A DNA stretch of 64,000 bases. It comes from Sinonovacula constricta. Lineage: Eukaryota; Mollusca; Bivalvia; Cardiida; Solecurtidae. The DNA lies in assembly GCA_007844125.1 (NCBI GenBank), contig CM017559.1, positions 33,013,363-33,077,362 on the forward strand, given 5' to 3'. The position numbers were made by a program, and so were the translations under genes. Below the pieces are notes generated by a model. That model worked only from the letters and a program-made list of their open reading frames with translations. It did not search any database and was not told the origin of the DNA. Positions 1 to 12,349 of this stretch are shown here, in pieces (position 1 is the first letter of the stretch; each line of letters begins with the position of its first letter).

Positions 1-60
1 ATCTCTCTACAGAGTGCAGATTCAATCCTAAGTCTGGTAAGCATTGTTTATCAAACCCAA

Positions 61-122
61 GCAAACAGTGCAGATCCAGATCAGCCAGCTCCCAATCCAA
101 TCAGAATCTATACTATCTGATC
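61..122 (+). repeat. Dispersed palindromic repeat, family P, copy 1
   Basis: gtgcagatccagatcagcca is followed about 20 bp later by atcagaatctatactatctg, the imperfect inverted form. Family P copies share GTGTAGATCCAGATCAGC on one arm and GATCTGGATCTACACTATTT on the other, separated by 20-40 bp. Confidence 0.7.
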
Positions 123-940
123 TAATATCTCAAACAATATGTTGTATATAGTCCGTTTGGAGGATTTCTCAGAACGGGTATTGTTTATAAACAAATTAAG
201 CACACTCAGGGTTTATGCATGCATGCCTAGCATACACAAGCATACACATTAATACATATAGACAGTTCCTTCTTTTAAAAGTTCATTGATATGTGCCAGA
301 CGCCTCTTACCTGATACCCCTTTTATCATGCAGCTATAAGTCAAAGTGACATTAAGCATTCTCCCCTTACATCAAAAACCTTAGTGTAATTGCATTTACT
401 AAGTTTTTTGAGGCTTTTTCAGGTTGTCAATTTTTTTATTTTTTTATTTTTTTTATTTTTTGTTTGGCCAAAGGGTTGAATATTGAGTTCAGTATGTTGT
501 ATTCTATTTATTTATTCAGGTTTTGGGACTGGTTTTATTCTCTAAAATATTCTGTACTTATAACAAATGTCCAAGCAAAGTTTGTATGAACTTTGGACAT
601 GCTATATTTGTAAGCATACAATAAGAGAGGGTTTTTTGGCTTTGTTTGTAACTTCATGCATAGCTAAAGGCTCAAATAAATTAGGGCCCGTATCCACCAA
701 CCATTCTAGAAGTTAGAATTCTTAAGTCATAGATTTCAATCCACCAAATCTTCTTTTTGTAGTCAGCTACATGTATGTACTTTTGCATGACACTTTAATT
801 TTGCTACTAAAAGAACACATTAACACTTCATGAATAAGTTTATTTTTATAGGTATGAAAATTGTGACTTGGGCTTAAGTCATGACATAGGCTTAAGAATG
901 TTTGGTAAACATGGGCCTAAGCAGCGAAAAGAGATGATTC

Positions 941-1010
941 TGACCTGGCAGCTCACAGCAGGGGCTGGCTAATCTTGATCTACACTATTTGCCTAAACTT
1001 GATCTGATGT
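941..1010 (+). repeat. Palindromic repeat, family P, copy 2
   Basis: ggctggctaatcttgatcta followed by cactatttgcctaaac is the right arm; the left arm is represented only by tgacctggcagctc. Confidence 0.65.
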
Positions 1011-1689
1011 CTCAGTAATCAGAGAGTAAAAACTTAATCTAATGTTCACAATCAGCCTATTTCCACACTATATTTGAGCCTGCATTTTATTGCTTTATGC
1101 TCATAAATTTGCTTTATTCAAACCCTAATTTATATTCTTACTTCCTCATCTTTCGCAGAGCAAGTTCTTCATATAGAATTCATCTACCTTTAAAAAAGAT
1201 TTTCTTTTTTTATTTACAAAGATTTTGTTTTTTGGGGTATTAAAAACTATAAAAGCTAAAAAAATTAAATAAATTTTATTAGAGCACAGCCCTCTACCTT
1301 AAGAAAAACATTCCAGGGATGTTAATAGATGATAGACTTTTTGAGGAGAAGTAAGGAATATACAAAAATATAGAATATACACAATGCAAGCAGACTCTCT
1401 CTTCACATAATTCAGACCACCATCCTATTTAAGCCAGCTTGACGAAAGATCCAAGAAGACGTTTATTGCTGCTGCATGGAAATCTGTCTAAATGAAGATC
1501 CCTATCAATGTCTTTTATGTGGCATTGTTGCTTTTTCCTTCCTTATTTTTTTATTAGTTTTGTAGGACTCGAACCCATGCGGTGAAAAACTGAGGCGTCA
1601 GTGGTATAAAAGTGGCATTTAAGATATAAGGCTTCCAACTGTGTCTCTGCCTTGAGTAATTTTAATGAGGTTAAGCCACATTATGCAGG

Positions 1690-1923
1690 CAGGGGTGGGT
1701 CCAGAAATTTAGGTAGGGGGTATGAATCAAGATCCATTCAACTTTATCGCAATAAATACTAGATATATATACACAGTAAGGGACCATTACCTTCGACCTC
1801 ATCAGTCAAAAGACAAAATTTATTTTAAAAGCTTAGTTTTTTTTAAAAGCTAACATGTACATGTTTTCACAACTGTACACTTTTACCTGGTTGGTACCCC
1901 TCTTCACCCTAGATCTATCCGTG
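1690..1923 (+). mobile_element. hAT-type MITE, copy 1
   Basis: Begins CAGGGGTGGGTCCAG and ends ctagatctatccgtg, the imperfect inverted form. It is flanked by TATGCAGG (1682-1689) and TATGCAGT (1924-1931), an 8-bp target duplication with one change. The 8-bp duplication and CAGGG end are characteristic of hAT transposons. It is 234 bp with no ORF. Confidence 0.88.
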
Positions 1924-4168
1924 TATGCAGTCACTGTACAATTAAGTGTTTAGTCTCTAGAAAAAAAAGTCAACCTAAATTTGCAAATTGCATAGTTTTT
2001 GTAAGTTTTGTTGTTGTTGTTTTCATTCTGTTTTGTTATTCTAAGAATCAGAATGCTTTATTAGAATCAACTATTATGTCACTGTTATTAACATATGTCC
2101 CCAGAAGATGCAATGAACTTAAATATGACCTTGACCTTGAATGTGAGCCTATCCTAAATGGTTTAATTTGTAAATGTTATCTGCGACAAACCTTCCAGTA
2201 TAAAACTATAAGTTTGAGTGATATCTCTAAATAATATAGAAATTACAGCTGCAGCATGAAAATGGGACGGAATGGACGAACTTACATATGCCCTGTCATG
2301 CAAACAGTGTGACAGTTATTAGCTGTCGTTCAGTAACCCTAAAATTGGTAGAGTTAGGTTTAAAACCTTAAAACAGGGGAAACATATAAACAATGGTTAG
2401 TCCGTTTGTTATCCTTTAATATTGTAGGATACTCCTAAAATGATATGTCAGTTACTTTTCTTCCAGCAAAAAAAACACACACCACAACAGCAGATAACCA
2501 AGAAAGCATACCTTTGCTTGGATAAGAAAAACCAAAAAAACAACAACATCTTAATAGCAAAACATTTATATAATTCTACAACATCTGAAAATATCTGAAA
2601 TCTGTGGAGTCATTTTACAGTGCCATCTCTTTTAAGCAAAATGCTGTAAAGCTGTGATGGTAACTGCTTTGGAAAAGTAGTCACATTTGAGGACAATCTC
2701 AACAGGTGGAGATAAACTGCCATACATTATCTTTGTGTTAGAAGAAATGTCCTTTCCCAAATTATTTGGCTCCCCTTTCAATATAGTGGACATTATTCTT
2801 CATAACTGAAGGTAAGAATTGTAAACCAAGAATAGCAAACACCGCACAGGGTTTACGACATCGCTACGCTGGCTTAAAACCACTGCCATCATACAAAATC
2901 ACGTGACGACAGTCACTCGAGACTCTCAAAGTATTTTGAGGAGTGCCTTGATTTCATCTTGAAATGCGAGTACATGTTGAGTCCAATGGACAGAATGCAG
3001 GGTGTTGGAAGGGGCATTTGCTAATCTTAGGGGTGGTATGGTTTTTATTTTATGGAGGAGTCAAACTCCGTTATTACTTTGTGAATTTCTTCAACAGTAT
3101 CCATTGATTGTTTACATTGAACCGGTGTAACACTGAAATTTCGCCCTTGGCGAAAGGACGGAAATGGCCGAGTTGTTACGATTGTAGTGATAAATACATT
3201 CTTCTTTTTCTTTATCGTTACGAATTTGTTTTTTCATCCATTATTAGTCGTTTTTCTAACATACACATTCATTCCGATTGTCATTTTACTGAACAAAAAT
3301 TAAAATTAAAAAATCAAATCCTTCCAGATCTGGAAGGATTTCTGTGTGGTAGCAGAGATTCTCCTTACTGAAAGGGGGAGATCACTGCGTTGGAGATTGC
3401 AAGAATAGCTGCCCCCCTGTACGCTAGAGAGAAGGTCACAATCTACATAGAACATGCTGTTTGTACGTTCCAGCTCTAGGGATGGTATAAGTTATAAATT
3501 TGGTGTTCATTTATTTTTGTATTTTATAATCATAAATGCATTTAATTAAACATGCTTGACATATTAATGTTAACATTTGATTATTTTCTTCTGTTCCTGG
3601 AGTTTAATTGCTGTGTGACTCATAGCATTTCTTACCAAATCATGGACATATGTAGAACTACTTTTTGTTGCACCGGAATCATGAACTGTCTTTAGTTAGT
3701 TGTTAGGTTTGTGATTTCCTGTGTAAAGGAGTAAATCTATATTCACTGTTTCCACAGTGAGTACAAATGCACCAAATATATCCACAATATGTGTGATAGA
3801 AACAATACAAACATGTTTTATTACTCAAAGCAATCGAGATCATGAATTGCTTAAATTTATACAAACAATTCCACTTAATCATAAAGAAAGTAAGCCAAAG
3901 GCTGCATATAATTTAGAAAATGACACATTTACAAATAAAAGTACAATTATATTTGAAAACACGTCATGACTACTCCAAAGTATCCAAATGAACAATTACC
4001 TAACAATTGCTTACTATGGCGAAATGACGAAAACAAGCAAAACAAGAGCCATGGGTAATGTGAAACCTGCCCCATTATGTGTGAGTGATATGCCGATATG
4101 GACATAAAACATCCACGCCACTTAACTCTTCAACTACTAAGCACAGATTGGTCAAGTATAAGAAAATT
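1924..4168. other. Unannotated presumed MEF2 intron or 3' sequence
   Basis: No exon, RNA gene or repeat family recognised apart from the 26-bp palindrome at 3316 and an isolated CACGTGAC at about 2901. Three short open frames have no coding character. Confidence 0.5.
3316..3341. repeat. Perfect 26-bp palindrome
   Basis: AAATCCTTCC-AGATCT-GGAAGGATTT is exactly self-complementary with no spacer. It may be the tip of a hairpin or a dimeric protein-binding site; no flanking repeat explains it. Confidence 0.85.
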
Positions 4169-4215
4169 CTGTAGATCCCGATCTGACAGCTTCTGCAGGG
4201 AGCTGTAGGATAAGG
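4169..4215 (+). repeat. Palindromic repeat, family P, copy 3 (left arm)
   Basis: ctgtagatcccgatctgaca then gcttctgcagggagctgt; the GATCTACAC arm is lost. Confidence 0.55.
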
Positions 4216-4359
4216 ACCTAAAGCATATGCTCTGAATTTTTCGAGCATTTTGTCTACTTAACTTTGCAAAAAGTAGTTCACAGAACATAGTTTTGATAAT
4301 AAAAGTAGCAGGAAATGGGTTAATGTTGTCCTCTAGTCCAACGTGGGACAAAGTCAATG

Positions 4360-4620
4360 AAAACCTATCAATACCTGGCTGTCAATGCTTCATTAGCGTG
4401 ATTAGAGTTAATTGCTTCTTTAATTACCATGTAACAAGGTTCCTATTAACAATGTACTCAATCAATGGGACCCTGGCCATTTAAGATAAGCTATCAATTT
4501 TCAATGAACACCAGCACCACCACAGAGCCGTGATGACGTCAATACTTACCCTGAGACTAGGGAAATGAATTTGTCTTTACCCGGTAGAATAGATTCACTT
4601 TCATTTTAACCGAGCTCTCT
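4360..4620. other. Repeat-free block with homeodomain and CRE-like motifs
   Basis: ttaattgcttctttaattac gives paired TAATTG/TTAATTA sites; GATGACGTCA (4532) is a CRE; agataagctatc has GATA sites. No ORF or repeat family explains it. Confidence 0.3.
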
Positions 4621-6119
4621 TCCTCATCTTTCTTCTTACATAAATTTTGAATAAATATTTAACTTAGAATTCAATGCAAAAAGTGACCAAAATTCTTACA
4701 GGCAATCTAGGGATATGATTTTGGTTTTCCTGCATGTAGATAACATTTTACGCCTTTATAAACCATTCACAATCATTAGTTGAATCTGAAAGACTAAAGG
4801 TGTATGTGAAGACGGGTTCAGCCTTACATCTATTCATTACAAGCTGAACATACATTTATTAAAATCCTTTTATCTCTTTTAAAGAAAAACAACAAATCAA
4901 GTGATTTTTCAAAATTACAGATAAGCTATGAATGAAAGTGTAAAGCAAACTGTGAAGGTCATGATAAGGTAGCTCCTGGTAGGAACTGACTGATCTGGAT
5001 GTACCCTTTTTATATAAGTCTGGCCAATTTGTCTACATAAGGAATATGTAAAATGTGTTACAAGACAAACTTACGAAGACTGAAAAATGTAATAAACAGA
5101 ACATAACCTGTTAATCAAATGTTTACTCTGTGAGCTGCCATTGAAAGTAATTTCAAGAAAATGCTTTTCTTTCCTACATGTGAGTTTAGATGGGGTTATT
5201 CTGTTAAAAATGACAAAAAAAGTTTTTGCATTGTAACAATGTTATTCCTTGTCCCAGGTTATTATTTCTTTTAAGGGAAAATGGACAGACTGGAAAATTA
5301 AAAATCAGTTAAAAATGGACAATTATATCCTAGGTATGCATGTGAAAATAAAAGCCTTTTGATTGGCTGTTTTTTAAAAAACATACAAATCTAATTTCAT
5401 AATCTCTGACTGAAACATGTTTCAAAGTTTTCAATAAATTTCTAGAAAGGTGCCATAGAATCTTGTATAGTGTGGGTGTGCAGTAAAACAAATAAACAAT
5501 GTCAAAAAAGAGATATAATCCAAATTATATAATTTACAATGAACAGGTTGACCTCCTTTTAATTAAAATACTGAACACGATCTAGATTAAGTCAAGAACA
5601 ATGGCATTGAATATTAAACACACAGCAAGGGAAATAAAAATTAGTCTCAGACATATTAAAAACATCAATCAGCTATGATCAGAACCCATGCTGTTTCCAT
5701 AATTTCCTTACTCATCTTAGATGAAATATACCGTTCCTATGGCACCAGGGAAAAGCATACGACAAACTTGACACCATCATTTCCAATGATTAGGCTGAGA
5801 AACTAGATGAGCTGGTCATAAACAAAGGGGAGCGGGGATATAGACTTTCTCCCAGGGCTATCAGAGATGTTTTATGTTGCAGCTTTATCCATTGGATAAA
5901 TCCTTATACCCTACTATTGTGTTCCACTTTCAGAAGGAGATCTAATAACATAGCAGGAGGTTTCTTCTTAATGATTTGCCAAGTTCTTCAATTAGATGTT
6001 GTTTTTGTGGTAGTTGTTGTGGGAGGTGGTGGTGATGGTTGTTTCATTGTTGTTGGTGGGGGGGACTTGTTGCTGTAGGTAGAAATGATGTTACTGTTGT
6101 TTAAGAAGTCGTTTGTGGT
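4621..6119. other. Unannotated AT-rich stretch
   Basis: Holds a short motif repeated at 7.9 kb (cctttataaaccattcacaa at 4753) and a GT-rich low-complexity run at 6000-6090. Nothing else identifiable. Confidence 0.5.
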
Positions 6120-6265
6120 TAAGCGCCTGGCTGAGTGGTAGAGTCTCCGACTTATAAATCCTTTGACTGATTATGCCACCCCTTGTTGGTTTCGAACCCA
6201 CTGGGGCAATGACTATATATCACCTGAGCTATTGCCGCAGGTTCATTGATGTGAGGACTACCTTT
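6120..6265 (+). mobile_element. SINE family B, copy with tRNA-like head
   Basis: The head aagcgcctggctgagtggta gives the A box and ggtttcgaacccac the B box. The body is truncated soon after gaggttc-like sequence. This family has heads beginning GGGGCGCCTnn and a body with GCTGGACATTGCTATAATG. Confidence 0.7.
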
Positions 6266-6763
6266 TTGCATTAATTTTTTAAAAAAGCCATGCCAAAATA
6301 ACTCATACATTTTACAGCAGAATCTACAATCTCTCAATTATCAAGTTAAATCTGCTTAACATATCAATTATATTAAAATTTTATCAAGCAAGTATTTGGG
6401 GTCCAGTGACAAAAATGATCATTGCTGGAATCTGAGACTTAAAAAACAACAACCCAAAAAGCCAAAGACTTTAAACAAACACTTCATTGTTGAAATGCCT
6501 AGTGCTGGAGTTGACACAAGAGTGGCATTCTGGGCAGAACTGCACAGTGGGATCACAACCCCGATTCTGAAAGGTGTCAGAAATTTTAAAACTAAACCTG
6601 CCATTCTTCTGTTATTTATGTTACCGTTGGTGGCATACATTTATCTGATCACTGACTGGGATAAATTTATTTATCTCTGTTAAGGTGGTATCCGACAGTT
6701 TGCCTATATCTTAAACATGTAACAACATCTTACCCCTGTTCTGGGCAATGTGTGCTGTAAAAA

Positions 6764-7265
6764 CTAATATTTATTTATTTATTTTATTTATTTGGGTTTT
6801 ATGGCACACCGACACTTAATAGGTCATACGGCGCCGAATACAAAGTTAAATGTGAATAAAGCGTAATCAGGTTAAAACCAAACTACGCATGTAAAATATA
6901 TAAAAATATAAAAACTATCAGGTAAAAAAATAAATAATAATTGAAAACAGGTCAACCCATAAAACGGTTTAAAAAGTATGACGATTGGTAAATAAACAGT
7001 TTAAAAAATTATAACTTACTAAGAATACCAATCTCGTTCAAGAAGCAAACAAGTTTAGAATCCGACACTGTCCTAAATAGTTCGAACATGTTATGGACAT
7101 TAAAATATTTCGACCGTATGTGGTCTGTGTCGATACACTGTAATAAAATATGGTTGACTGTCAGTGGTTCCTGGCAAGGACCACATACAGGTTGAACTTC
7201 TCTTTTCAAGAGATATGAATGAGTCAATCTAGTATGTCCAATGCGACAGCGGGTAAGAGCTAATA
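6764..7265 (-). mobile_element. 5'-truncated LINE 3' end, inserted inside a MITE
   Basis: The element reads leftward: coding tail, a ~200-bp 3' UTR containing AGTGTCGGTGTGCCATAAAA, then an A-rich tail of AAATA/AAAT units at about 6765-6795. It splits the MITE copy of 6683-7683 in two. The flanks read aaCTAATAttt on the left and agCTAATAct on the right, consistent with a short target-site duplication. A second 3'-end fragment with the same GGCACACCGACAC box lies at 25621-25658. Confidence 0.75.
7009..7263 (-). pseudogene. C-terminal fragment of a non-LTR retrotransposon (LINE) polyprotein
   Basis: The minus-strand reading from 7263 gives LALTRCRIGHTRLTHSYLLK, then REVQPVCGPCQEPLTVNHIL, LQC and on to a TAA at 7011-7009. 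RxRxGHTxLTHxYLL followed by C-x2-C..H-x4-C is the zinc-finger-like tail found after the reverse transcriptase or RNase H in jockey/I-type LINE ORF2 proteins. Nothing of the reverse transcriptase is present, so the copy is heavily 5'-truncated and dead. It sits at the upstream end of a LINE 3' end that runs left to 6764. Confidence 0.8.
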
Positions 7266-7714
7266 CTTAAGTTTAAGTAAAGGCAGTTTGTAACAGTATC
7301 TTAATTGTAGGACAGTACCAGTCATGAAATATATCTCATTTTATGTCCATTTTTACTAAATATATAAAAAAAGTGTGATGGGGATTTTGGCTAAAAGTAG
7401 ATATTGACGCGAGAGCCTATTACACAGATTGTTATGTAACGTGATCTCGAAAGTAAGTGGTCAAGTTGTTTTTTAAGTTTAAAAATAGCTTACTGTGCAC
7501 CTTGGCGCTGATAGAAAATACATAATAATAACAAGTTTCATGCGATGCTTTTCTTTTCACAAGTGTGTAGGGCACACTTATATAAATAAATAGCATTTTG
7601 CTGGATCTTTTCAGGCAACAATAATTTATTTGGTTACATGTGAGAAAAAAGAAATGGTCCAAACTGTTGGATACTACCTTTAATTGGCTTAACATAACTC
7701 TGATCAACCCTAGG

Positions 7715-7780
7715 CAATTAGTGTAGATCCTGTTCAGCCAGCTTCCATTGGGAACCATCTGATTAGAATCTACACATTTT
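7715..7780 (+). repeat. Palindromic repeat, family P, copy 4 (both arms)
   Basis: tagtgtagatcctgttcagc and tgattagaatctacacattt form the two arms. It lies 30 bp right of the family M element end. Confidence 0.7.
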
Positions 7781-8164
7781 CTGAACAGTTTCTAGAAAAT
7801 GAATTATATTTTTAAAAAAGTAAAGAATATCAGTTGTTTTTAAAAATCAGAACAACCAACTGATTATAACTTTAACCCTTTTCTACATGTAAACGCCATT
7901 TAACACCTTTACAAACCATTCACAATCATATTCTATTTTACACCTTTACAAACCATTCAAATTTGTTGAAAATGATTAAAAGCTGTTAAAGTAAATTATA
8001 TTAATAATAGCTAAAAGAGTTGGCTGTAAAAGCTCATTTCAACTTATGTTTCGTGCTTAAATCTTGCCCACTCAAAATAAATGTTATCCTATCCTATCCA
8101 GATTTCAACTTCTAGCCCTGACTTTGATTCTAATCCTAACCAAGATGGGCTAGTCCTCCATACA

Positions 8165-8375
8165 TGTGAACTCTCCCGCTTTTGGAGGGAGACTCCCACT
8201 TTTGGAGGGAGACTCCCACTATATGGTTCAAAATTATTTGAAAATAAGGGGGTGTTTTACATATTTTCAGAAAGTCTGCCTACTTTGAAACAGATATCTT
8301 CCTTATTTGTTTTTACAAAATAACAAATCTCTCACTTTGCAAGTGAAAATCTCCCACTTTGGCCTCAGTAATAGT
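8165..8375 (+). mobile_element. Dispersed element, family F, copy 1 (CTCCCACTTT ends)
   Basis: Starts gtgaactctcccgcttttgg and ends with tctcccactttgcaagtg and aatctcccactttgg. Several short inverted CTCCCACTTT/AAAGTGGGAG blocks sit near the ends. Copies of similar length are at 15.6 and 25.1 kb. Non-coding; class uncertain, perhaps a MITE. Confidence 0.65.
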
Positions 8376-8978
8376 TCCCATGTATGCTTATCTGTGAAGT
8401 TAAAGGTGAGGCTCCCTCACTTTTTGTCTTCAGAAAAAGTTAGGGTGACCTATTACACATATTTCTTGTCAGATGTAAACCAAAGAATATCAAAGTACTT
8501 AAAGTGCTGCTGGACTCAAGTTTTATAAGCATCATGTAAACAAAGTTATGCTGAGAAATGACCCTAAGCTTAAAATGTATTATATGCAAGCAACATTGTT
8601 AATTGTTTCAATTGTATTTTCAGGAAAATGGTGCATTTTAACAAAAATATATGGATTTGTAAAAACACACACACAAATCTATCAAAACAAAAAGAAAAGA
8701 TAAACCAAACCATTAAAATATATCCTAGCACCTTTAAGTGACAATAGACAGCTTAAGGATAATAAAACAATACTAGAACTAAAAAAGACAGCATATCAGA
8801 AAATATTAAAACTGCCTAAACATATTTCTTAAAAGATATTTTTCTTAAGTTTTATTGGCAAACAGCATGCACCTATTTAGGACCAAAGCAAAAGCAGAAA
8901 TCTTCCATATGTCAAACTCATTTACCTATAAATAAATTTCATCTCTTCATAACATAACAAACAAGTGGGCATCTTTAC

Positions 8979-9493
8979 AGGTGGTGTCCAACATTTTGTT
9001 TATATCAAATAAATGTTGGAAAATATGTTACCCCTGTTTTACTGAATTTGTGCATTGTTTTTACATTAATTAATATACAGTCTAAGTAACATGATTGTAA
9101 ACACCTCCTCAGTTGTAAGATTAGTACAGATCATGAAATAATGAAAAAAATGCTCTTAATGTCTATACTGTCCACATCTACAAATAAGCATGATGGGGAT
9201 TTTAGCTAAATATAGATATTGACGTCACATCAAATTACCTAGATCATGCTAAAACGTGATCTTGAAAATAAGTGGTCAGTGGGTTTTCTTAGTTTAAAAA
9301 TAGCCAACTATGCAGCATGGTTCAGATAGGAATTACATGTTTGTAAGAATGAGTGGACTGTTATGCTTCCATTTTCACTTCGATGTAGGACATCAATAAA
9401 CAGCAATTCGCTGGTTCTTTTCATGCAACAACAATTTATTTGGTTGTTTCCAAGAAAAAAAAAATGGTCCAAATTGTTGACATGCTACTTTTA
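8979..9493 (+). mobile_element. TIR (MITE-like) element, family M, copy 2 (near full length)
   Basis: The ends are AGGTGGTGTCCAACATTTTG and an inverted, more diverged ggtccaaattgttgacatgc. This is the most complete uninterrupted copy. Its core contains CTAAATATAG at 9206-9215 and TTAAAAATAG at 9294-9303, both perfect MEF2-type sites, and TGACGTCA at 9220-9227, a perfect cAMP-response element. No coding capacity. Confidence 0.8.
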
Positions 9494-10708
9494 ACCTAAC
9501 ATAAAATCAAACAACAATTGCTTTGGCATGTACCTGTTTACAATTATACCCAACATGTGGTTGAAAGTTGAGACCAAACCAAACTAAAGCCCTACAAAAC
9601 CTCAGAAATAACTGCTTTCTCCTAACCACAAATGCTGTTTCCTTGCTATATATTCAATAATTCTCAACTTAAATCTACATTGTTGGCAATCATTTAAACC
9701 TTTTCATACGATATAGCTTTTCCACTTGAAATAACCAAGTGATGGTGTGAGTTACTTCCTTAGGATCTGGAACAAAATTAAATTAAACTAACTGGTGCAT
9801 TGCTACAACAGGTACAACATATAAAAAGGTTAAAGTAACTTAAAAACTGCTTAGCATGGACTCATTAAGGCTACAGTAACAAGTGTAGAACTAGATTAGC
9901 AAGTTCGTGCTATGAGCTTTCCAATTAGAATCCACATTGTTACTTTCAGAGTGTCTTGCATCATATTGTCTTATCATTCTTTTGTACTAGTTAGCGAATG
10001 CTTTTAAATGATTATTAATAAACATAGCATGATAAGGGTAGGTTAATGGACGCAGTGACCCACATCTACCTGGAACCATTACAGCCAGAATCTGGTCTCG
10101 ATCGCATGCCAAGTGGTGGTAGCTCTTCATAAATGAAGGAAAGAAAGGTATGGAGGGGGGAGGGGGGGCAGAAAGGCTGGCAGGGGATGACTCATACCAT
10201 CGAATGTAAACACATGCCAGTTCCAAATCATCCAACCTTTGAACAGTCTACTCTTCATGGCAGGAAGCATGCCTTTGGAACAAATTAGAGCAATATAATT
10301 CTAAGCCCTATTTTGTGTCTATTTGTCCATCTATCTGTCTGCCTCTCTTTTTGACTGCCTAGACATTATTTGCAAGTGTTAGCCTTTTAGTACTTTTTGT
10401 CTATGTTAGACATGTTTTATTAGTAAAATATACAAGTTTATTTGCAAAATTAAAATGACATCAGGGCATTTAATGATTTTTTGTTACTTTTTGTGGGTAA
10501 ATATAACAGCTTCCAAATTAAAAAGTCAGGGGATGTTCAAATAATGTTTGAAATGTTCTACATGCACAAAGCAGCTGCGAAAACTTGGTATTCAAAACAC
10601 ATATTGTGTAAGGTGGACTTTCATTTCCTTTCACTTCTATACACAATTTTGGTCATATTGGTAACAGTCCCTATTGATTTGGTAGAGAAAGACCCAAATC
10701 AAATGTGT
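9494..10708. other. Unannotated stretch before the 36-bp array
   Basis: An 82-codon minus frame at 9987-10235 with a Pro-rich segment from a C/G run was considered and not accepted. No repeat family recognised. Confidence 0.5.
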
Positions 10709-11323
10709 GGAAGGACCTCTCCACAAATGAAAGATTTTGCCTAAGTGAAGGACCTCTTCACAAATGAAAGATTTTGCCTGAGCGAGGACCTCTTCACAAA
10801 TCAAAGATTTTACCTGAGCGAGGACCTCTTCACAAATCAAAGATTTTGCCTGAGCTGAGGACCTCTTCACAAATCAAAGATTTTATCTCAGCAAGGACCT
10901 CTCCACAAATCAAAGATTTTACCTGAGCAAGGACCTCTCCACAAATGAAAGATTTTGCCTGAGCGAGGACCTCTTCACAAATCAAAGATTTTGCCTGAGC
11001 GAGGACCTCTTCACAAATCAAAGATTTTGCCTGAGCGAGGACCTCTTCACAAATCAAAGATTATGCCTGAGTGAGGACCTCTTCACAAATCATAGATTTT
11101 ACCTCAGCAAGGACCTCTCCACAAATCAAAGAATTTACCTGAGCAAGGACCTCTCCACAAATCAAAGATTTTACCCGAGCAAGGACCTCTTAACAAATCA
11201 AAGATTTTGCCTAAGCAAGGGCCTTGCCACAAATGAAATATTTTGCCTAAGTGAGGACCTCTCCACAAATGAAATATTTTGCCTAAGTGAGGACTTCTCA
11301 ACGAATTAAAGATTTTGCCTGAG
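10709..11323. repeat. Minisatellite, 36-bp unit, about 17 copies
   Basis: The unit is roughly gaggacctcttcacaaatca followed by aagattttgcctgagc. agcg at 10781 and 10817 gives the 36-bp spacing. Because 36 is a multiple of 3, overlapping open frames appear on the minus strand; they are by-products. Copies near the right edge are more diverged. Confidence 0.93.
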
Positions 11324-12243
11324 CTGGATGCAGACCCATACAATGTGGGTCTTAGCAGTAACAACTCTTCTTGCTTGGCCATGGGCATCCTCCCACAATA
11401 CTTTTTCCTACATTTTTTGTAAAATAAAAAATAAAAAATTTAAAAAGCTTCTGAGGGGTTTCTTAATTTTTTTTTTTAATATCTAAAAAGAGTTAAAATA
11501 TCTTAAGATAAAAATCCATTACATGACAATGCTATTTTTACAAGGTTTCACAATGTCTGACTTTAAACTATTTCCGGCACTTCATCAAAATTCACAGTAA
11601 GAGCTCATAAAGATGGTTCCCATACAAACAAATGTATATTCAATGAGCAGGTGATGGTTTGACACTCCAAGACACTTGTCATTATTCGATCACCTTGAAT
11701 CAAAGACACTGAACACACCTTAAAAGAGCCAAGTGGCCCTAGTGTTTGGTTTCACTACTAAACAAACCAATTCCATAGTCATAAAGTGCAAAATATCCAC
11801 TACAGACACAAAGATATATGTAGTTTAAAGGTCTTAAATCCAACCAATGATATTTATATTACTTACAGCTTACCGGGGTAGTGTCCCTTGACAAATATAT
11901 AGAGCTGCCTTTAATGTTAGAGTATGCCAAAATTCACATGACAGGAGACATCGGAACAGGCCGTAATTTCAATACAGCATAGCATAATAACATGAACAAC
12001 AGGCCATGGTATCAGTTCAGATGGTTGCTGGGTTTAAGTACAGTTGACATAATACATCTTGACATATCAGTGAAACAAGCAAGTTGACTTGTTATGCAAG
12101 TTGTTTGCTTACAAAATACAAGAGCGAATATGTAACCCATGGCTTGGCTAAATTTTTGTTTGTTTAAACCCTTTGCTAAATTCCTATTTTCTTTTATCTT
12201 ACATATTATATACATTATATGTAAAGGTTTTATATACATATTG
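11324..12243. other. Unannotated stretch right of the 36-bp array
   Basis: AT-rich with poly-A/T runs near 11.4-11.5 kb; no exon or known repeat. Confidence 0.5.
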
Positions 12244-12349
12244 ACTCCTGCAGGAGCTGTTTAATCAGGATCTACACTATTTGCTGTCCAGTCTCTGTTT
12301 ATTAGTATACAGACTCTGACATGTAAGGTAAAAAAAACCCTGAAAATTT
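12244..12349 (+). repeat. Palindromic repeat, family P, copy 5, split by SINE A
   Basis: ctgcaggagctgtttaatca, ggatctacactatttgctgt and a shared flank (gtctctgtttattagtatac) match 50990-51050. The flank continues after the SINE at about 12595 (aaaatgaagcaagcta), so the unit is about 170 bp. Confidence 0.72.

Larger units (their letters stand above)
6683..7683 (+). mobile_element. TIR (MITE-like) element, family M, copy 1, interrupted by a LINE
   Basis: It starts AAGGTGGTATCCGACAGTTT and ends with the inverted form, ccaaactgttggatactacc then tt. Without the LINE at 6764-7265 it would be about 500 bp, like the copy at 8979. The right half holds CTAAAAGTAG (7391, one mismatch to the MEF2 consensus) and TTAAAAATAG (7479-7488, perfect consensus). 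No transposase is encoded. Flanking TTA or TAA at both ends may be the target duplication. Confidence 0.8.

Noticed and set aside
9987..10235. 82-codon minus frame with a Pro-rich segment
   Set aside because: The Pro run comes from a local G-rich stretch; no splice sites, family motif or codon pattern supports it.
10637..11388. Minus frames repeating SLICEEVLAQAK-type units as a repeat protein
   Set aside because: The 36-bp array keeps frames open; the frame shifts between copies and there is no gene context.
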